A stretch of DNA of 39,392 nt from Bacteroidaceae bacterium (GTDB lineage Bacteria; Bacteroidota; Bacteroidia; Bacteroidales; Bacteroidaceae), in assembly GCA_024697945.1 (NCBI GenBank), contig JAILRU010000003.1:1-39392 (forward strand). The letters run 5' to 3'. Shown piece after piece: positions 24,372 to 33,655 of this stretch (positions are counted from its first letter, which is position 1; the number at the start of each line of letters is the position of its first letter). The translations under genes were made by a program, and so were the position numbers. The notes under the pieces were generated by a model that saw only the letters and a list, made by a program, of their open reading frames with translations, had not been told where the DNA came from and made no database searches.

Positions 24372-26657
24372 ATGGAAGAAATGAGCACCCGGGAAAAAGA
24401 AGACGAGAGGATGATAAACGAGGCCTACCAGGGATTGGTGGACTCATACTTAGCTTCCCGGCACCGTAAACACACAGATATCATCGACAAGGCCTTCAAT
24501 TTTGCAAAGGAGGCCCACAAGGGCGTGCGCCGACTCTCCGGCGAACCCTATATCATGCACCCCATCGCCGTAGCACGTATAGCCTGCGAGGAGATAGGAT
24601 TGGGCAGCACCAGTATCTGTGCTGCACTCCTGCACGACGTGGTGGAAGATACGGACTATACGGTGGAGGACATATCCAATATCTTTGGTGAAAAGATAGC
24701 GCAGATTGTGGACGGACTGACGAAAATCTCTGGCGGCATCTTTGGCGACAAAGCATCAGCGCAGGCAGAGTCCTTCAAGAAGCTCCTGCTCACCATGAGC
24801 GACGACATACGTGTCATCCTCATCAAGATTTCCGACCGCCTCCACAACATGCGAACCCTGGGCAGCCAACTTCCAGGTAAACAGTACAAGATAGCCGGTG
24901 AGACACTCTACATCTACGCTCCTTTGGCCAACCGACTCGGCCTAAACAAAATCAAGGAAGAGTTGGAGGACCTCAGCTTCAGCTATGAGCATCCCGAAGA
25001 ATACAACAACATCAAAGAGAAACTGGCCGGTATGCGCGAACATCTGACAACCATCTTCGACCAGTTTACAGAACCCATCCGGCAGAAACTCGACGAGACA
25101 GGGTTGCGCTATGAGATAAAAGCTCGCATCAAGGCTCCCTATAGCGTCTGGAACAAGATGCAGACGAAGCATGTGGAATTCGACGAGATTTACGATATTT
25201 TGGCTGTACGCATAATCTTCGAGACAGAAAAGGGTATGGACGAGACGGCCGAGTGCTTCAAGATATATGATATCGTCAGTACCATCTATAAGCCGCATCC
25301 TGACCGCCTGCGCGACTGGGTTCACAACAAGAAGGCAAACGGCTATCAGGCGCTCCATACCACCCTTATGAGCAAATCCGGTAAATGGGTGGAGGTGCAG
25401 ATTCGCAGCCGCCGTATGGACGATATTGCCGAACAGGGATTTGCCGCTCACTGGAAATACAAGGAACATCAGGATGATAAGCCAGAAGACCCCAACGACG
25501 AGGACGGCGATACCAGCGAAACCAGCGAACTCGAACTGGACAGGTGGCTGCACACCATCAAGGAGATTCTAGACGACCCACAGCCCAATGCCATAGACTT
25601 TCTGGACACCATCAAGCTCAACCTTTTCGCAAGCGAGATTTTTGTGGTGACGCCAAAAGGCGAGTTCAAGACAATGCCTTCCGGTAGTACGGTTCTCGAC
25701 TTCGCTTTCAACATACACACTTTCCTCGGAACCCATTGCATCGGAGCTAAGGTCAACCATAAGCTGGTAGGTATCAGTCATGTGTTGCAAAGTGGCGACC
25801 AGGTGGAAATCCTCACTTCCAAGACCCAGAAGGTGGATAAGAAGTGGATTGACTTCACCTCTACGGCTAAGGCTAAGGGAAAGATACAGGCCATCCTGCG
25901 TCGCGAGGAGCGTGAAAGACAAAAGGAGGGCGAGGAAATACTGAATGACTTCTTCCAGAAGAATGAAAAAGATCCAAACAGCATCAATATCAATAAGCTA
26001 TGTGCGTTCCACAACCTTTCTACCCGTGAGGAACTGCTATCTGCCATCGGCTCACAGACCATTGTGCTGGGTGTAGCAGATTTGAACGCACTCAACGAAA
26101 AGGTACGGAAGAACAAGAAATGGAGCAGGTACTTGACTATCTTCAAGCGACATCACGATGAAGATGCACCGTCAGTGCCTTCCGAGGTAGAACAGGCGCC
26201 GCTTCAGATAGACAGGAAGAAGCCGCTCATTCTGAACGAAGAGACTATCGGCCGCTACATCATCTGTGATTGCTGCCATCCCATCCCTGGTGACGATGTT
26301 CTTGGCTACTTCGACGACAAGCATATTGTCATCCATAAGCGGCAGTGTGAAGTGGCGAAGCGTCTCAAGGCAAGCGACGGCAACCAAATCCTGGCTGCCC
26401 AATGGGAGACGCACGGACACCTTTCCTTCCCTGCCACGCTTCATATTGTAGGCTTTGATCGCGTAGGTGTGCTGTACAAAATCACAGGCATCCTCTCCCA
26501 GCAACTGAACGTGAACATCCACAGCCTGCATATTGAGACAAACGACGGTCTGTTTACGGCTGAAATCAATCTTGGCGTGCATGATGTCAGGGACATACAG
26601 GCCATTTGCCGAGATTTGAAGAAGATAGAGGAAATAGAGGACGTAAAGCGCTTCTAA
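24372..26657 (+). CDS. rel: Bifunctional (p)ppGpp synthetase/hydrolase, Rel/SpoT family
   Basis: 761 residues in the standard order: HD hydrolase (about 30-190) with HPIAVARI, H88-D89 in LLHDVVEDTD and SDRLHNMRTL; synthetase (about 220-370) with IKAPYSVWNKMQTK, IYDILAVRIIF, HNKKANGYQALHTTLM and EQGFAAHWKYK; TGS (about 430-490, IFVVTPKGEFKTMPSGSTVL); zinc-finger-like/CC region (ICDCCHPIPGDDVLGY); ACT (about 685-760, HIVGFDRVGVLYKITGILSQ). The HD residues are intact, so it should both make and break (p)ppGpp in the stringent response. It closes the parAB gene run and ends four bases from the convergent nitrilase gene, leaving no room for a hairpin terminator. Confidence 0.95.
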   Translation: MEEMSTREKEDERMINEAYQGLVDSYLASRHRKHTDIIDKAFNFAKEAHKGVRRLSGEPYIMHPIAVARIACEEIGLGSTSICAALLHDVVEDTDYTVEDISNIFGEKIAQIVDGLTKISGGIFGDKASAQAESFKKLLLTMSDDIRVILIKISDRLHNMRTLGSQLPGKQYKIAGETLYIYAPLANRLGLNKIKEELEDLSFSYEHPEEYNNIKEKLAGMREHLTTIFDQFTEPIRQKLDETGLRYEIKARIKAPYSVWNKMQTKHVEFDEIYDILAVRIIFETEKGMDETAECFKIYDIVSTIYKPHPDRLRDWVHNKKANGYQALHTTLMSKSGKWVEVQIRSRRMDDIAEQGFAAHWKYKEHQDDKPEDPNDEDGDTSETSELELDRWLHTIKEILDDPQPNAIDFLDTIKLNLFASEIFVVTPKGEFKTMPSGSTVLDFAFNIHTFLGTHCIGAKVNHKLVGISHVLQSGDQVEILTSKTQKVDKKWIDFTSTAKAKGKIQAILRREERERQKEGEEILNDFFQKNEKDPNSININKLCAFHNLSTREELLSAIGSQTIVLGVADLNALNEKVRKNKKWSRYLTIFKRHHDEDAPSVPSEVEQAPLQIDRKKPLILNEETIGRYIICDCCHPIPGDDVLGYFDDKHIVIHKRQCEVAKRLKASDGNQILAAQWETHGHLSFPATLHIVGFDRVGVLYKITGILSQQLNVNIHSLHIETNDGLFTAEINLGVHDVRDIQAICRDLKKIEEIEDVKRF

Positions 26658-26661
26658 TTCC

Positions 26662-27411
26662 CTAATCCATCTCTTTGAGCACGGGGAACTTCTCTCGGAA
26701 AGACTTGAGGCGTTTCATGTCGAGCGTCTGTGTAACGACGGATGCCTCGCCATCAGGGCACGAAGTGGCCATTCCGAAAGGATCGACAATAGAAGTTCCA
26801 CCGCAATACTGACAATAAGGGTCGCTGCCTATGCGGTTAACTCCCAGCACATAGCACTGGTTCTCAATTGCACGTGCGGCAAGCAACACACGCCAGGCGT
26901 GCATACGGATTTCCGGCCACGATGCGACACAGATGAGCACATCGTAGTCGTCCTTGTTACGTAGCCAAAGAGGGAAACGCAGGTCGTAGCATATACAGAG
27001 GCGAAAACGGATGCCGCGCCAATCCACATTCACGTGCTCATCTCCTGGTGTATAGTTCAGCGTCTCACCACCATAGGCAAAGAGATGGTGCTTGTCATAG
27101 TAATTGACAATTTTGAGGGTCGGCTTCACGAAGTACAGGCGATTCCTGTAGGTCCCGTCTGGCAGGTGAACAGCAACACTGCCTGCCACTGCCGCATCCA
27201 GTCGGTTTGCCATCTGTTTCATCCATTGCAGGGTTTCACCTCCTTCGCTCTCTGCAATGCCTTTGGGTTCGATAGTAACCCCAGTATTCCACATCTCTGG
27301 TAACACATAGAGGTCGCTACGCTCTGCGGCGAGCATGGCCCGTTCTGCCGTCTCATGATTTGTGTGAGGCGACTCCCACGCCACATCCATCTGTATCAAT
27401 GTAACTTTCAT
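26662..27411 (-). CDS. Nitrilase-superfamily amidase (omega-amidase YafV-like)
   Basis: ATG 27411 is chosen because AGGAG lies seven bases upstream, a rare clear ribosome-binding site here; it gives 249 residues. The Glu-Lys-Cys triad is E39 (VLPEMWNTG), K107 (YYDKHHLF) and C141 (CICYDLRFP). The lack of extra domains and the sequence IRMHAWRVLLAARAIENQCY, VLGVNRIGSDPYCQYCGG match the YafV/omega-amidase branch, which hydrolyses alpha-ketoglutaramate-type omega-amides in metabolite repair. Single gene on the minus strand, convergent with rel. Confidence 0.9.
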   Translation of the reverse strand: MKVTLIQMDVAWESPHTNHETAERAMLAAERSDLYVLPEMWNTGVTIEPKGIAESEGGETLQWMKQMANRLDAAVAGSVAVHLPDGTYRNRLYFVKPTLKIVNYYDKHHLFAYGGETLNYTPGDEHVNVDWRGIRFRLCICYDLRFPLWLRNKDDYDVLICVASWPEIRMHAWRVLLAARAIENQCYVLGVNRIGSDPYCQYCGGTSIVDPFGMATSCPDGEASVVTQTLDMKRLKSFREKFPVLKEMD

Positions 27412-27442
27412 GTCAGCTCCTATCAATTATCCATTGTTCTTC

Positions 27443-27458
27443 CGCGACTACAATCGCG
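27443..27458. repeat. Hairpin repeat, copy A (CGACTACAATCGCG)
   Basis: CGCGA (27443-27447) and TCGCG (27454-27458) enclose the loop CTACAA. The same 14 bases CGACTACAATCGCG occur in a larger hairpin at 32169-32204. A second small inverted repeat (TTGGTTCT/AGAATCCAA) follows. It lies in the spacer between the divergent nitrilase and GH20 genes. Confidence 0.7.
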
Positions 27459-27537
27459 CCTTGGTTCTAAAGAATCCAAGAATTATCAATTATCAATTGT
27501 CATAAGCTTTGCAAAGGTAATGATTTTCTCCATAATA

Positions 27538-27569
27538 TTTGTTTTTTCCCTCACTTATTCGTAATTTTG
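27538..27569 (+). promoter_or_regulatory. Promoter of the GH20-dipeptidase-OPT operon
   Basis: TTTG (27538-27541) and TAATTTTG (27562-27569), 20 bp apart, match the Bacteroidetes consensus. The leader to the GH20 start is about 40 bases. Confidence 0.7.
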
Positions 27570-27614
27570 TGGGGAAAATAAGTAACTAATATTGCATTTA
27601 ATCCTAATTTCCCT

Positions 27615-29336
27615 ATGAAAAGTGTTGTTTTTTTCATTTTCGCCTACATCTCGATTCTTGCCGTTTCGGCAGACGAGGTGACCGCTGCCAAGTACGACAT
27701 CATCCCTCTTCCAAAGGAGGTGAAGGTGATGTGTACGGGTTTTGACCAGATGTTTGCCATTAACGATGGAAATGGCATCGGCTACGACGCGAGCAATGCC
27801 GAATGCACCCGCATTGCGCAATTCCTTCAGGAATGGGTGAAGGAAGCTACAGACGTGAAGCTTCAGTTGACTCCTGATGACAAGAATGCTCAGATTAAGC
27901 TGCGTCTTGTTTCTCCTGCCGCTCCTAAAGGCAAGAAGAGCAAAAAGCCTGTTACCCTAACAGAGCAACAGAAAGAGAGCTACTCCATGAGGGTGACGGA
28001 GAAAGGCATCGAGCTGACTGCCTTCGAGCCCGTTGGGCTGTTCCGCGCAGCACAGACGCTTCGCAAGAGTCTCCCCGAAAAGAATGGACTTGGACTCCTG
28101 TTCCCCTATGTGGAGATTAACGACCAGCCTCGCTTCTCCTATCGTGGTGTCCTCCTCGATTGCGGTCGTCACTTCTTCTCTGTCGAGTTCATTAAGCAGT
28201 TCCTCGATGTAATGGCGCTGCACGGCTGCAACCAGTTCCATTGGCACTTGACAGAAGACCAGGGCTGGCGTTTCGAGGTGAAGGCTCTGCCTGACCTTGC
28301 GAAGAAAGGTAGTGTGCGCGAGAAGACCGTCATTGGTCCCAGCCGTATGCGCATCTACGACAACATCCCTTACGGCGGCTACTATACGCAGGAAGAGTGT
28401 CGCGATGTGGTCCGCTATGCTGCTGAGCGATATATTAATATAGTGCCTGAAATAGATATGCCCGGACACATGCAAAGTGCCCTGCACGTCTTCCCCAACT
28501 TGGGTTGTACGGGCGGCCCGTACCCCGTTGCTCCGCATTGGGGTGTGATGCGCGAAGTGCTCTGTGGCGGCAATCCCGAAACCCTGACCTTCCTGAAAAC
28601 TGTCTTTGGCGAACTGTGTGACGTGTTCCCCTCTCCCTACATCCATATTGGTGGCGACGAGTGTCCGAAGGAACGTTGGCAGAAGTGCCCGAAGTGTCAG
28701 GCCAAGATTAAGGAACTGGGGTTGACGGACGAGTCGAAGGTTGCGGTTGAAGGTGGCGACAACAGAGGCAGTCAGGATGGTCGCAGCCCCGAGAACAAAC
28801 TCCAGAGCTACATCAACCATGAGATTGAACAGTTCCTCGCTTCTCGCGGTCGCAGCCTTATCGGTTGGGACGAGATACTGGCAGGTGGACTGACAGAGGA
28901 CGCTATCGTAATGTCTTGGCGAGGCACTAAGGGAGGTGTCGCAGCTGCCAGGCAGAAGCATCGCGTCATCATGAGTCCTAATGTCTTTGCCTACATCGAC
29001 CATCCACAACTCGCGGACTATGGTAAGCAGCCTCGCACCACCGACAGCTACGTTGTTTCCTGCTCTAAGATGTACTCCTTCGAACCCCTTGTTCCAGAAG
29101 AGCTGACCCAGGAGGAGGGCGACTACATCCTTGGCGTTCAGACCAACTTATGGACAGAGCAGGTGGCTTATCCAGAGCATGCACTCTATCAGCTGCTGCC
29201 TCGCTTGGGCGCAATGAGCGAAGTACAATGGTGCAACCCAGAGCAGAAGGACTTTGAGAACTTCAAGGTTCGCCTGCCGCAGTTGAAGAAGCTCTACGAC
29301 AAACTGGGCTACGTCTATTGCCATGAGGTGGAATAA
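27615..29336 (+). CDS. Beta-N-acetylhexosaminidase, GH20 family
   Basis: 573 residues with a signal peptide (MKSVVFFIFAYISILAVSA). The GH20b N-terminal domain (IIPLPKEVKVMCTGF to AAQTLRKSLPEK) precedes the TIM barrel that starts FSYRGVLLDCGRHFFSVEFI. Marks: NQFHWHLTEDQGWRFE, VPEIDMPGHMQSAL, and the catalytic pair D348-E349 in HIGGDECPKERW; the Trp of the pocket is in IGWDEILAGG and MSWRG. It removes terminal GlcNAc/GalNAc in the periplasm. Followed after 30 bases by a D-Ala-D-Ala dipeptidase and an OPT transporter, suggesting work on peptidoglycan fragments; host or fungal glycans are the alternative. Confidence 0.93.
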   Translation: MKSVVFFIFAYISILAVSADEVTAAKYDIIPLPKEVKVMCTGFDQMFAINDGNGIGYDASNAECTRIAQFLQEWVKEATDVKLQLTPDDKNAQIKLRLVSPAAPKGKKSKKPVTLTEQQKESYSMRVTEKGIELTAFEPVGLFRAAQTLRKSLPEKNGLGLLFPYVEINDQPRFSYRGVLLDCGRHFFSVEFIKQFLDVMALHGCNQFHWHLTEDQGWRFEVKALPDLAKKGSVREKTVIGPSRMRIYDNIPYGGYYTQEECRDVVRYAAERYINIVPEIDMPGHMQSALHVFPNLGCTGGPYPVAPHWGVMREVLCGGNPETLTFLKTVFGELCDVFPSPYIHIGGDECPKERWQKCPKCQAKIKELGLTDESKVAVEGGDNRGSQDGRSPENKLQSYINHEIEQFLASRGRSLIGWDEILAGGLTEDAIVMSWRGTKGGVAAARQKHRVIMSPNVFAYIDHPQLADYGKQPRTTDSYVVSCSKMYSFEPLVPEELTQEEGDYILGVQTNLWTEQVAYPEHALYQLLPRLGAMSEVQWCNPEQKDFENFKVRLPQLKKLYDKLGYVYCHEVE

Positions 29337-29366
29337 GTGGGAAAAATTAAAAATGAAAAATTAAAA

Positions 29367-30131
29367 ATGTATAGGGTTTTCCTGCTGATTCTTTTGTGCC
29401 TTGGGCTGTCATCGTGCAGGGATGGCAAAGTGAAGCTTGTTCCCGAGGAAGATACGAGTGCATTCGTGACATTGACCGATGCTGTGCCCGATGCCATACT
29501 GGAAATACGCTATTTCGGAACGTACAACTTCGTGGGGACGCGCATTGATGGCTACGAAGAGCCGGTGGCATTGCTTACCAAGCAGGCTGCCGACAGCCTC
29601 CGTGCCGTCAGTGACGATGTAAAGGCGATAGGCTACCGCCTGAAAATCTATGATGCCTATCGTCCGCAGAAGGGCGTGGACAACTTCGTGCGCTGGGCCG
29701 CCGATGTTCCCGATACGTTGATGAAGAGCTACTTCTATCCCGACCTCGACAAGAGCGTGCTCTTCGACCAGGAATACATTATGGCCAGGAGTGGCCACAC
29801 GCGTGGTTCAACCGTTGACCTGACGCTCTTCGATATGGCTACGGAGAAGGAACTCGATATGGGCGGCACCTTCGACTGGTTCGGTCCTGAAAGCCATCCG
29901 GACTTCTGTGGCGACCCTGAGACAATGACATATACTGGCGACAACAGCAAGAGTCCTGTGGGCAGGTCCATTACGTCCGAACAGTTCTGTAACCGCATGA
30001 TTCTAAGGACGGCAATGCTTCGTCACGGCTTCAAACCAATGGAAACCGAGTGGTGGCACTTCACGTTGAAGGACGAACCCTTCTCCGACACCTACTTCAC
30101 CTTTCCTGTAAAGCAACTGGGGCAAGATTAA
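29367..30131 (+). CDS. D-alanyl-D-alanine dipeptidase (VanX/DdpX-like, M15D), lipoprotein
   Basis: ATG 29367 is preferred over GTG 29337: it gives a lipoprotein signal (MYRVFLLILLCLGLSSC, Cys17) and 254 residues. Zinc and catalytic residues of the VanX family are H144 and D151 (SGHTRGSTVDLTLFD), E228 and H231 (ETEWWHF); the Arg of the active site is in YDAYRPQ. It hydrolyses D-Ala-D-Ala released from cell-wall precursors. In chromosomal, non-vanHAX setting this points to D-Ala recycling or nutrition instead of glycopeptide resistance. It lies 30 bases after GH20 and 18 bases before the OPT gene. Confidence 0.92.
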   Translation: MYRVFLLILLCLGLSSCRDGKVKLVPEEDTSAFVTLTDAVPDAILEIRYFGTYNFVGTRIDGYEEPVALLTKQAADSLRAVSDDVKAIGYRLKIYDAYRPQKGVDNFVRWAADVPDTLMKSYFYPDLDKSVLFDQEYIMARSGHTRGSTVDLTLFDMATEKELDMGGTFDWFGPESHPDFCGDPETMTYTGDNSKSPVGRSITSEQFCNRMILRTAMLRHGFKPMETEWWHFTLKDEPFSDTYFTFPVKQLGQD

Positions 30132-30149
30132 ACATACAACATTATAATT

Positions 30150-32120
30150 ATGAACGGAAAAGAATATAGAGACACATTGCCCGATAATGCGTTCCGCGAA
30201 CTGCGAGAGGGCGAAAAGTACGAACCCATGATGCCTGCTGCCGGCACTCCGCGCGAGGTGAACCTCTGGTCGGTATGCTGGGGCATCCTGATGGCTGTCA
30301 TCTTCAGCGCAGCCGCAGCCTATCTGGGACTGAAAGTCGGTCAGGTCTTCGAGGCCGCCATTCCCATCACCATCATCGCCGTCGGCGTGAGCAGTGCCAC
30401 ACGTCGCAAGAACAGCCTTGGCGAGAATGTTATCATCCAGAGCATTGGTGCTTGCAGCGGCGTTATCGTTGCTGGAGCCATCTTTACCTTGCCTGCCCTC
30501 TACATCCTTCAGGCCAAGTATCCTGAGATGACGGTCAATTTCCTCGAAGTATTCCTTGCAAGCCTACTTGGCGGCATATTGGGCATTTTATTCCTCATTC
30601 CCTTCCGCAGGTATTTCGTGAAGGAGATGCACGGCAAGTATCCCTTCCCAGAGGCCACAGCCGGTACACAGGTGTTGGTGAGCGGCGAGAAGGGTGGGGC
30701 ACAGGCCAAACCTTTGATGATAGCAGGTCTGTTGGGCGGTCTCTATGACTTTGCAGTAGCGACGTTCGGACTTTGGCACGAGAACTTCACGAGCCGCGCT
30801 CTGCTGTGGGGCGACACCGTTGCTGAGAAAGCCAAGCTCGTTCTGAAGTGCAACACAGGAGCCGCAGTCTTGGGTATGGGCTACATCGTCGGCCTCAAGT
30901 ACGCTTTCATCATCTGTTGTGGCTCGGCCCTCGTTTGGTGGGTCATCGTGCCAGGCATCGCTTTGCTCTTCCCTGGACTTGAAGTCTATGAAGGCATCAC
31001 GGCAGTGGAGGCCAGCCCTGAAATCCTCTTCAAATACGCCAAGAGCATTGGCATAGGTGGTATCGCTATGGCAGGCATCATCGGTATCGTGAAGAGTCGC
31101 AAGCTCATCACAGGAGCTGTGAAGCTGGCTGCCGGTGAGATGGGAGGAAAGAAAGACACGCAGGTCGCAGAGGAGCGCACTCAGAAAGACTTGCCCATGA
31201 AGTTCATCACCTTCGGCATTATCGCTGCACTCGTTGCGACGTTCCTGTTCTTCTATTGGGACGTGATGGGCAGCAATCTCCTGTTTGCTGCTGTAGCCAT
31301 CCTCGTGGTTACCGTCATCACCTTCCTTTTCACCACCGTTGCCGCCAATGCAATAGCCATCGTGGGCACCAACCCCGTGAGCGGTATGACGCTGATGACG
31401 CTCATCCTTGCCTCCGTCATCATGGTGGCTGTCGGTCTGAGCGGCACATCGGGTATGGTGGCAGCTCTCATCATGGGCGGCGTAGTTTGCACGGCTCTGA
31501 GTATGGCAGGCGGCTTTGTCACAGACCTGAAGATTGGCTATTGGCTGGGCAGTACGCCTCGCAAGCAGGAGACTTGGAAGTTCCTCGGCACCTTGGTCAG
31601 CGCTGCTACCGTTGCTGGTGTCATCATGATTCTGAACAAGACCTACGGTTTTACCGACGGCACGCTCTCAGCTCCGCAAGCTAACGCGATGGCGGCTGTC
31701 ATCGAGCCCCTCATGAGCGGCAACGGCGCACCCTGGCTGCTCTATGGCATCGGAGCCGTGATAGCCCTTGTGCTGAATGCCTTCGGCGTCTCTGCCCTCG
31801 CCTTTGCCCTCGGCATGTTCATCCCCTTGGAACTCAACCTGCCTCTGCTCGTCGGCGGTGCCATCAATTGGTTCGTCACGACCCGCAGCAAAGATGCAGC
31901 TGTCAACAATGCCCGTGGTGAGCGCGGCACGTTGCTTGCCAGCGGCTTCATTGCAGGCGGTGCCCTGATGGGAGTCCTCAGCGCAGCCTTGAAGTGGCAG
32001 AACGTCAGCTTCGACTATGAAGCCTGGTGGAACAACCCCCTGAGCGAGCTCATGAGTCTCGGCATGTACTGCATACTTATTATATATATGGTACGCGCGT
32101 CCATGCGTGCGAAGATCTGA
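30150..32120 (+). CDS. OPT family oligopeptide transporter
   Basis: 656 residues, about 15-16 hydrophobic helices. After a soluble start (YEPMMPAAGTPREVNLWSVC), the first helices WGILMAVIFSAAAAYLGLKV and the pattern FLIPFRRYFVKEMHGKYPFP, EATAGTQVLVSGEKG are the bacterial OPT signature; later parts include FLGTLVSAATVAGVIMILN and FALGMFIPLELNLPLLVGGA. OPT proteins import small peptides (or metal chelates) using the proton gradient. With the GH20 hexosaminidase and D-Ala-D-Ala dipeptidase in one operon, import of cell-wall-derived peptides is the simplest reading. Confidence 0.93.
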   Translation: MNGKEYRDTLPDNAFRELREGEKYEPMMPAAGTPREVNLWSVCWGILMAVIFSAAAAYLGLKVGQVFEAAIPITIIAVGVSSATRRKNSLGENVIIQSIGACSGVIVAGAIFTLPALYILQAKYPEMTVNFLEVFLASLLGGILGILFLIPFRRYFVKEMHGKYPFPEATAGTQVLVSGEKGGAQAKPLMIAGLLGGLYDFAVATFGLWHENFTSRALLWGDTVAEKAKLVLKCNTGAAVLGMGYIVGLKYAFIICCGSALVWWVIVPGIALLFPGLEVYEGITAVEASPEILFKYAKSIGIGGIAMAGIIGIVKSRKLITGAVKLAAGEMGGKKDTQVAEERTQKDLPMKFITFGIIAALVATFLFFYWDVMGSNLLFAAVAILVVTVITFLFTTVAANAIAIVGTNPVSGMTLMTLILASVIMVAVGLSGTSGMVAALIMGGVVCTALSMAGGFVTDLKIGYWLGSTPRKQETWKFLGTLVSAATVAGVIMILNKTYGFTDGTLSAPQANAMAAVIEPLMSGNGAPWLLYGIGAVIALVLNAFGVSALAFALGMFIPLELNLPLLVGGAINWFVTTRSKDAAVNNARGERGTLLASGFIAGGALMGVLSAALKWQNVSFDYEAWWNNPLSELMSLGMYCILIIYMVRASMRAKI

Positions 32121-32168
32121 TCAACTGATAAGTAAGTGAATATAATCAGTTTTTTATAAAACCATGTA

Positions 32169-32204
32169 TTGCTCGTTCCACGACTACAATCGCGGAACGA
32201 GCAA
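32169..32204. repeat. Hairpin repeat, copy B (larger stem)
   Basis: TTGCTCGTTCC (32169-32179) pairs perfectly with GGAACGAGCAA (32194-32204); the centre ACGACTACAATCGC contains the same CGACTACAATCGCG core as copy A at 27445-27458. It lies between the OPT and TraB genes and could act as a terminator, although no long T-tract follows. Confidence 0.75.
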
Positions 32205-32222
32205 TTTGTGATGAAATAAAAA

Positions 32223-33146
32223 ATGAAAAAGAAAAGAATCATCACTGCTCTGCTTCTCATAGCAACTATCACAGCAAACGCCCAGTTCCTCTTCTGTATC
32301 AGTGGCAACGGGTTAGAGAAACCGTCGTATATGTTAGGTTCACTGCATGTACTATCAGGCGATATACTTGACAGCATCCCTGCTTTTCTGAAAGTTGAGA
32401 ACCAATGTCAGCAATTGTATGTGGAGACCGACCTTACCGACCCGCAACAGAAGCAATCCAGACAAGAACAAGGCCAGCAGCTGGTGGCGCTACCCGACGG
32501 CAAAACCATCGCCGACATCTTGGGTGAAGAGAAAATGAAAGTCCTGCAAGAAAGGATGAAGGAGTCGCTCCACATAAATCTGGCCGACTCCGCAGCAAAA
32601 GCCTTTCTTGGTTACCAGCCTTTCTATTTTACATTCTTGCTCAACTCAGTAATTCAAATGGAGGCCTGGAAGAAGTATCCTGCCATGCGTAACGGCAACA
32701 TGATGGATAAGGCTTGTATCGCAAGGGCCAAAACTCGCGGATGGAAAGTCGGAAATCTGGACTGTCAGCAAAAGCCCGAAGAATTGGCTAAGAACAAAGA
32801 AACCTTGAGCCAATCCATCGATGCACAAGTCGATACGCTCATGGCTCTACTCAACAACTTTGACGAGCGCAAACAGAAAACGCTGAAACAGTTTGAAGGG
32901 GAGCAAACCATGTGTAATTATTGGACTTCGGGCGACTACGAACATTTTGAACTTTTCATTAAAGAAGAAAACGAGGCAGCTCCCGCCATCTATGCCGACC
33001 GCAACAAAAAGTGGATGCCCGTCATCATCGGGGCGATCAAGGAAATGCCTACGCTCTTTGTCTTTGGAGCCGGTCACCTGACAGGCCCGTTAGGAGTCGT
33101 GAAGCAACTCCGCGAGGCAGGGTTTATTGTCGAGCCTGTGAAATAA
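32223..33146 (+). CDS. TraB/GumN family protein, exported
   Basis: 307 residues with a signal peptide (MKKKRIITALLLIATITANA). TraB/GumN marks: KPSYMLGSLHVLSGDILDSI near the start, VENQCQQLYVETDLTDP with the conserved Glu, and at the end TLFVFGAGHLTGPLGVVKQL, REAGFIVEPV. The family is a Tiki-like metallopeptidase fold (GxxH and E motifs; GSLH and GAGH are seen here), periplasmic, with unclear substrate in bacteria. The next gene follows after 16 bases. Confidence 0.88.
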   Translation: MKKKRIITALLLIATITANAQFLFCISGNGLEKPSYMLGSLHVLSGDILDSIPAFLKVENQCQQLYVETDLTDPQQKQSRQEQGQQLVALPDGKTIADILGEEKMKVLQERMKESLHINLADSAAKAFLGYQPFYFTFLLNSVIQMEAWKKYPAMRNGNMMDKACIARAKTRGWKVGNLDCQQKPEELAKNKETLSQSIDAQVDTLMALLNNFDERKQKTLKQFEGEQTMCNYWTSGDYEHFELFIKEENEAAPAIYADRNKKWMPVIIGAIKEMPTLFVFGAGHLTGPLGVVKQLREAGFIVEPVK

Positions 33147-33162
33147 TGGGACTATTGAAATA

Positions 33163-33510
33163 ATGGTCAACAAGGCAAAGTATAACTATTTCGCCAGTAT
33201 GAACAAGGTAAGAATCACGGCCATTCGGCAGACAATCTATCCCGACTTGATGGCTAAATACGAGAACCCCATAGAACATACCTGCGACGTCAGGGAAGGC
33301 CAGCAGTGGATTTCCATCGACGGCAAATGCCCCGACGGAATGTGTCCCTCAGCATGGTGTTCAATGCAGGAGTTCGTGGAGGCGTTGGCCAGAGGCGAAG
33401 GCAACTTCTACGACGGCTGGATGAAAAACCCAATGAGTGCAATGATCAGCTGCAACGACGGATTCCGTCCGTTCAGTTTCCACATAGAAGTAGTAAACGA
33501 AATGAGTTAA
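33163..33510 (+). CDS. TIGR04076 family protein
   Basis: 115 residues from ATG 33163; ATG 33199 (103 residues, starting MNKVRITAI) better matches family length and is an equal candidate. The pattern NPIEHTCDVREGQQWISIDG, PDGMCPSAWCSMQEFVEALA, MISCNDGFRPFSFHIE with conserved cysteines is that of the small TIGR04076 proteins, for which no biochemical role is established. Cys residues could bind a metal. It lies 16 bases after the TraB gene, probably in the same transcript. Confidence 0.8.
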   Translation: MVNKAKYNYFASMNKVRITAIRQTIYPDLMAKYENPIEHTCDVREGQQWISIDGKCPDGMCPSAWCSMQEFVEALARGEGNFYDGWMKNPMSAMISCNDGFRPFSFHIEVVNEMS

Positions 33511-33551
33511 TACACAGGGAAAAGCACAAAAAACAGCCCCTAAGCAAATAA

Positions 33552-33597
33552 TTTTTCACTTTTCACTTTTCACTTTTCACTTTTTGTTGTACCTTTG
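33552..33597 (+). promoter_or_regulatory. rpsP promoter region with 7-bp tandem repeat
   Basis: About four units of TTTCACT (33552-33585) run straight into a -7 box TACCTTTG (33590-33597), followed by a 60-base leader to the S16 start. The repeat takes the place where the -33 element should be, so repeat number would change promoter spacing. Confidence 0.55.
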
Positions 33598-33655
33598 CGC
33601 CGCCGTTACGAGTTAGCGGCACATTTCAAACCTATTAAAAGTTCTAATTTAAATT

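Noticed and set aside
32169..32204. Hairpin containing GTTCCACG considered as a parS site near parAB
   Set aside because: Only half of the palindrome resembles parS, and copy A of the same element lacks it; better explained as a repeated hairpin.
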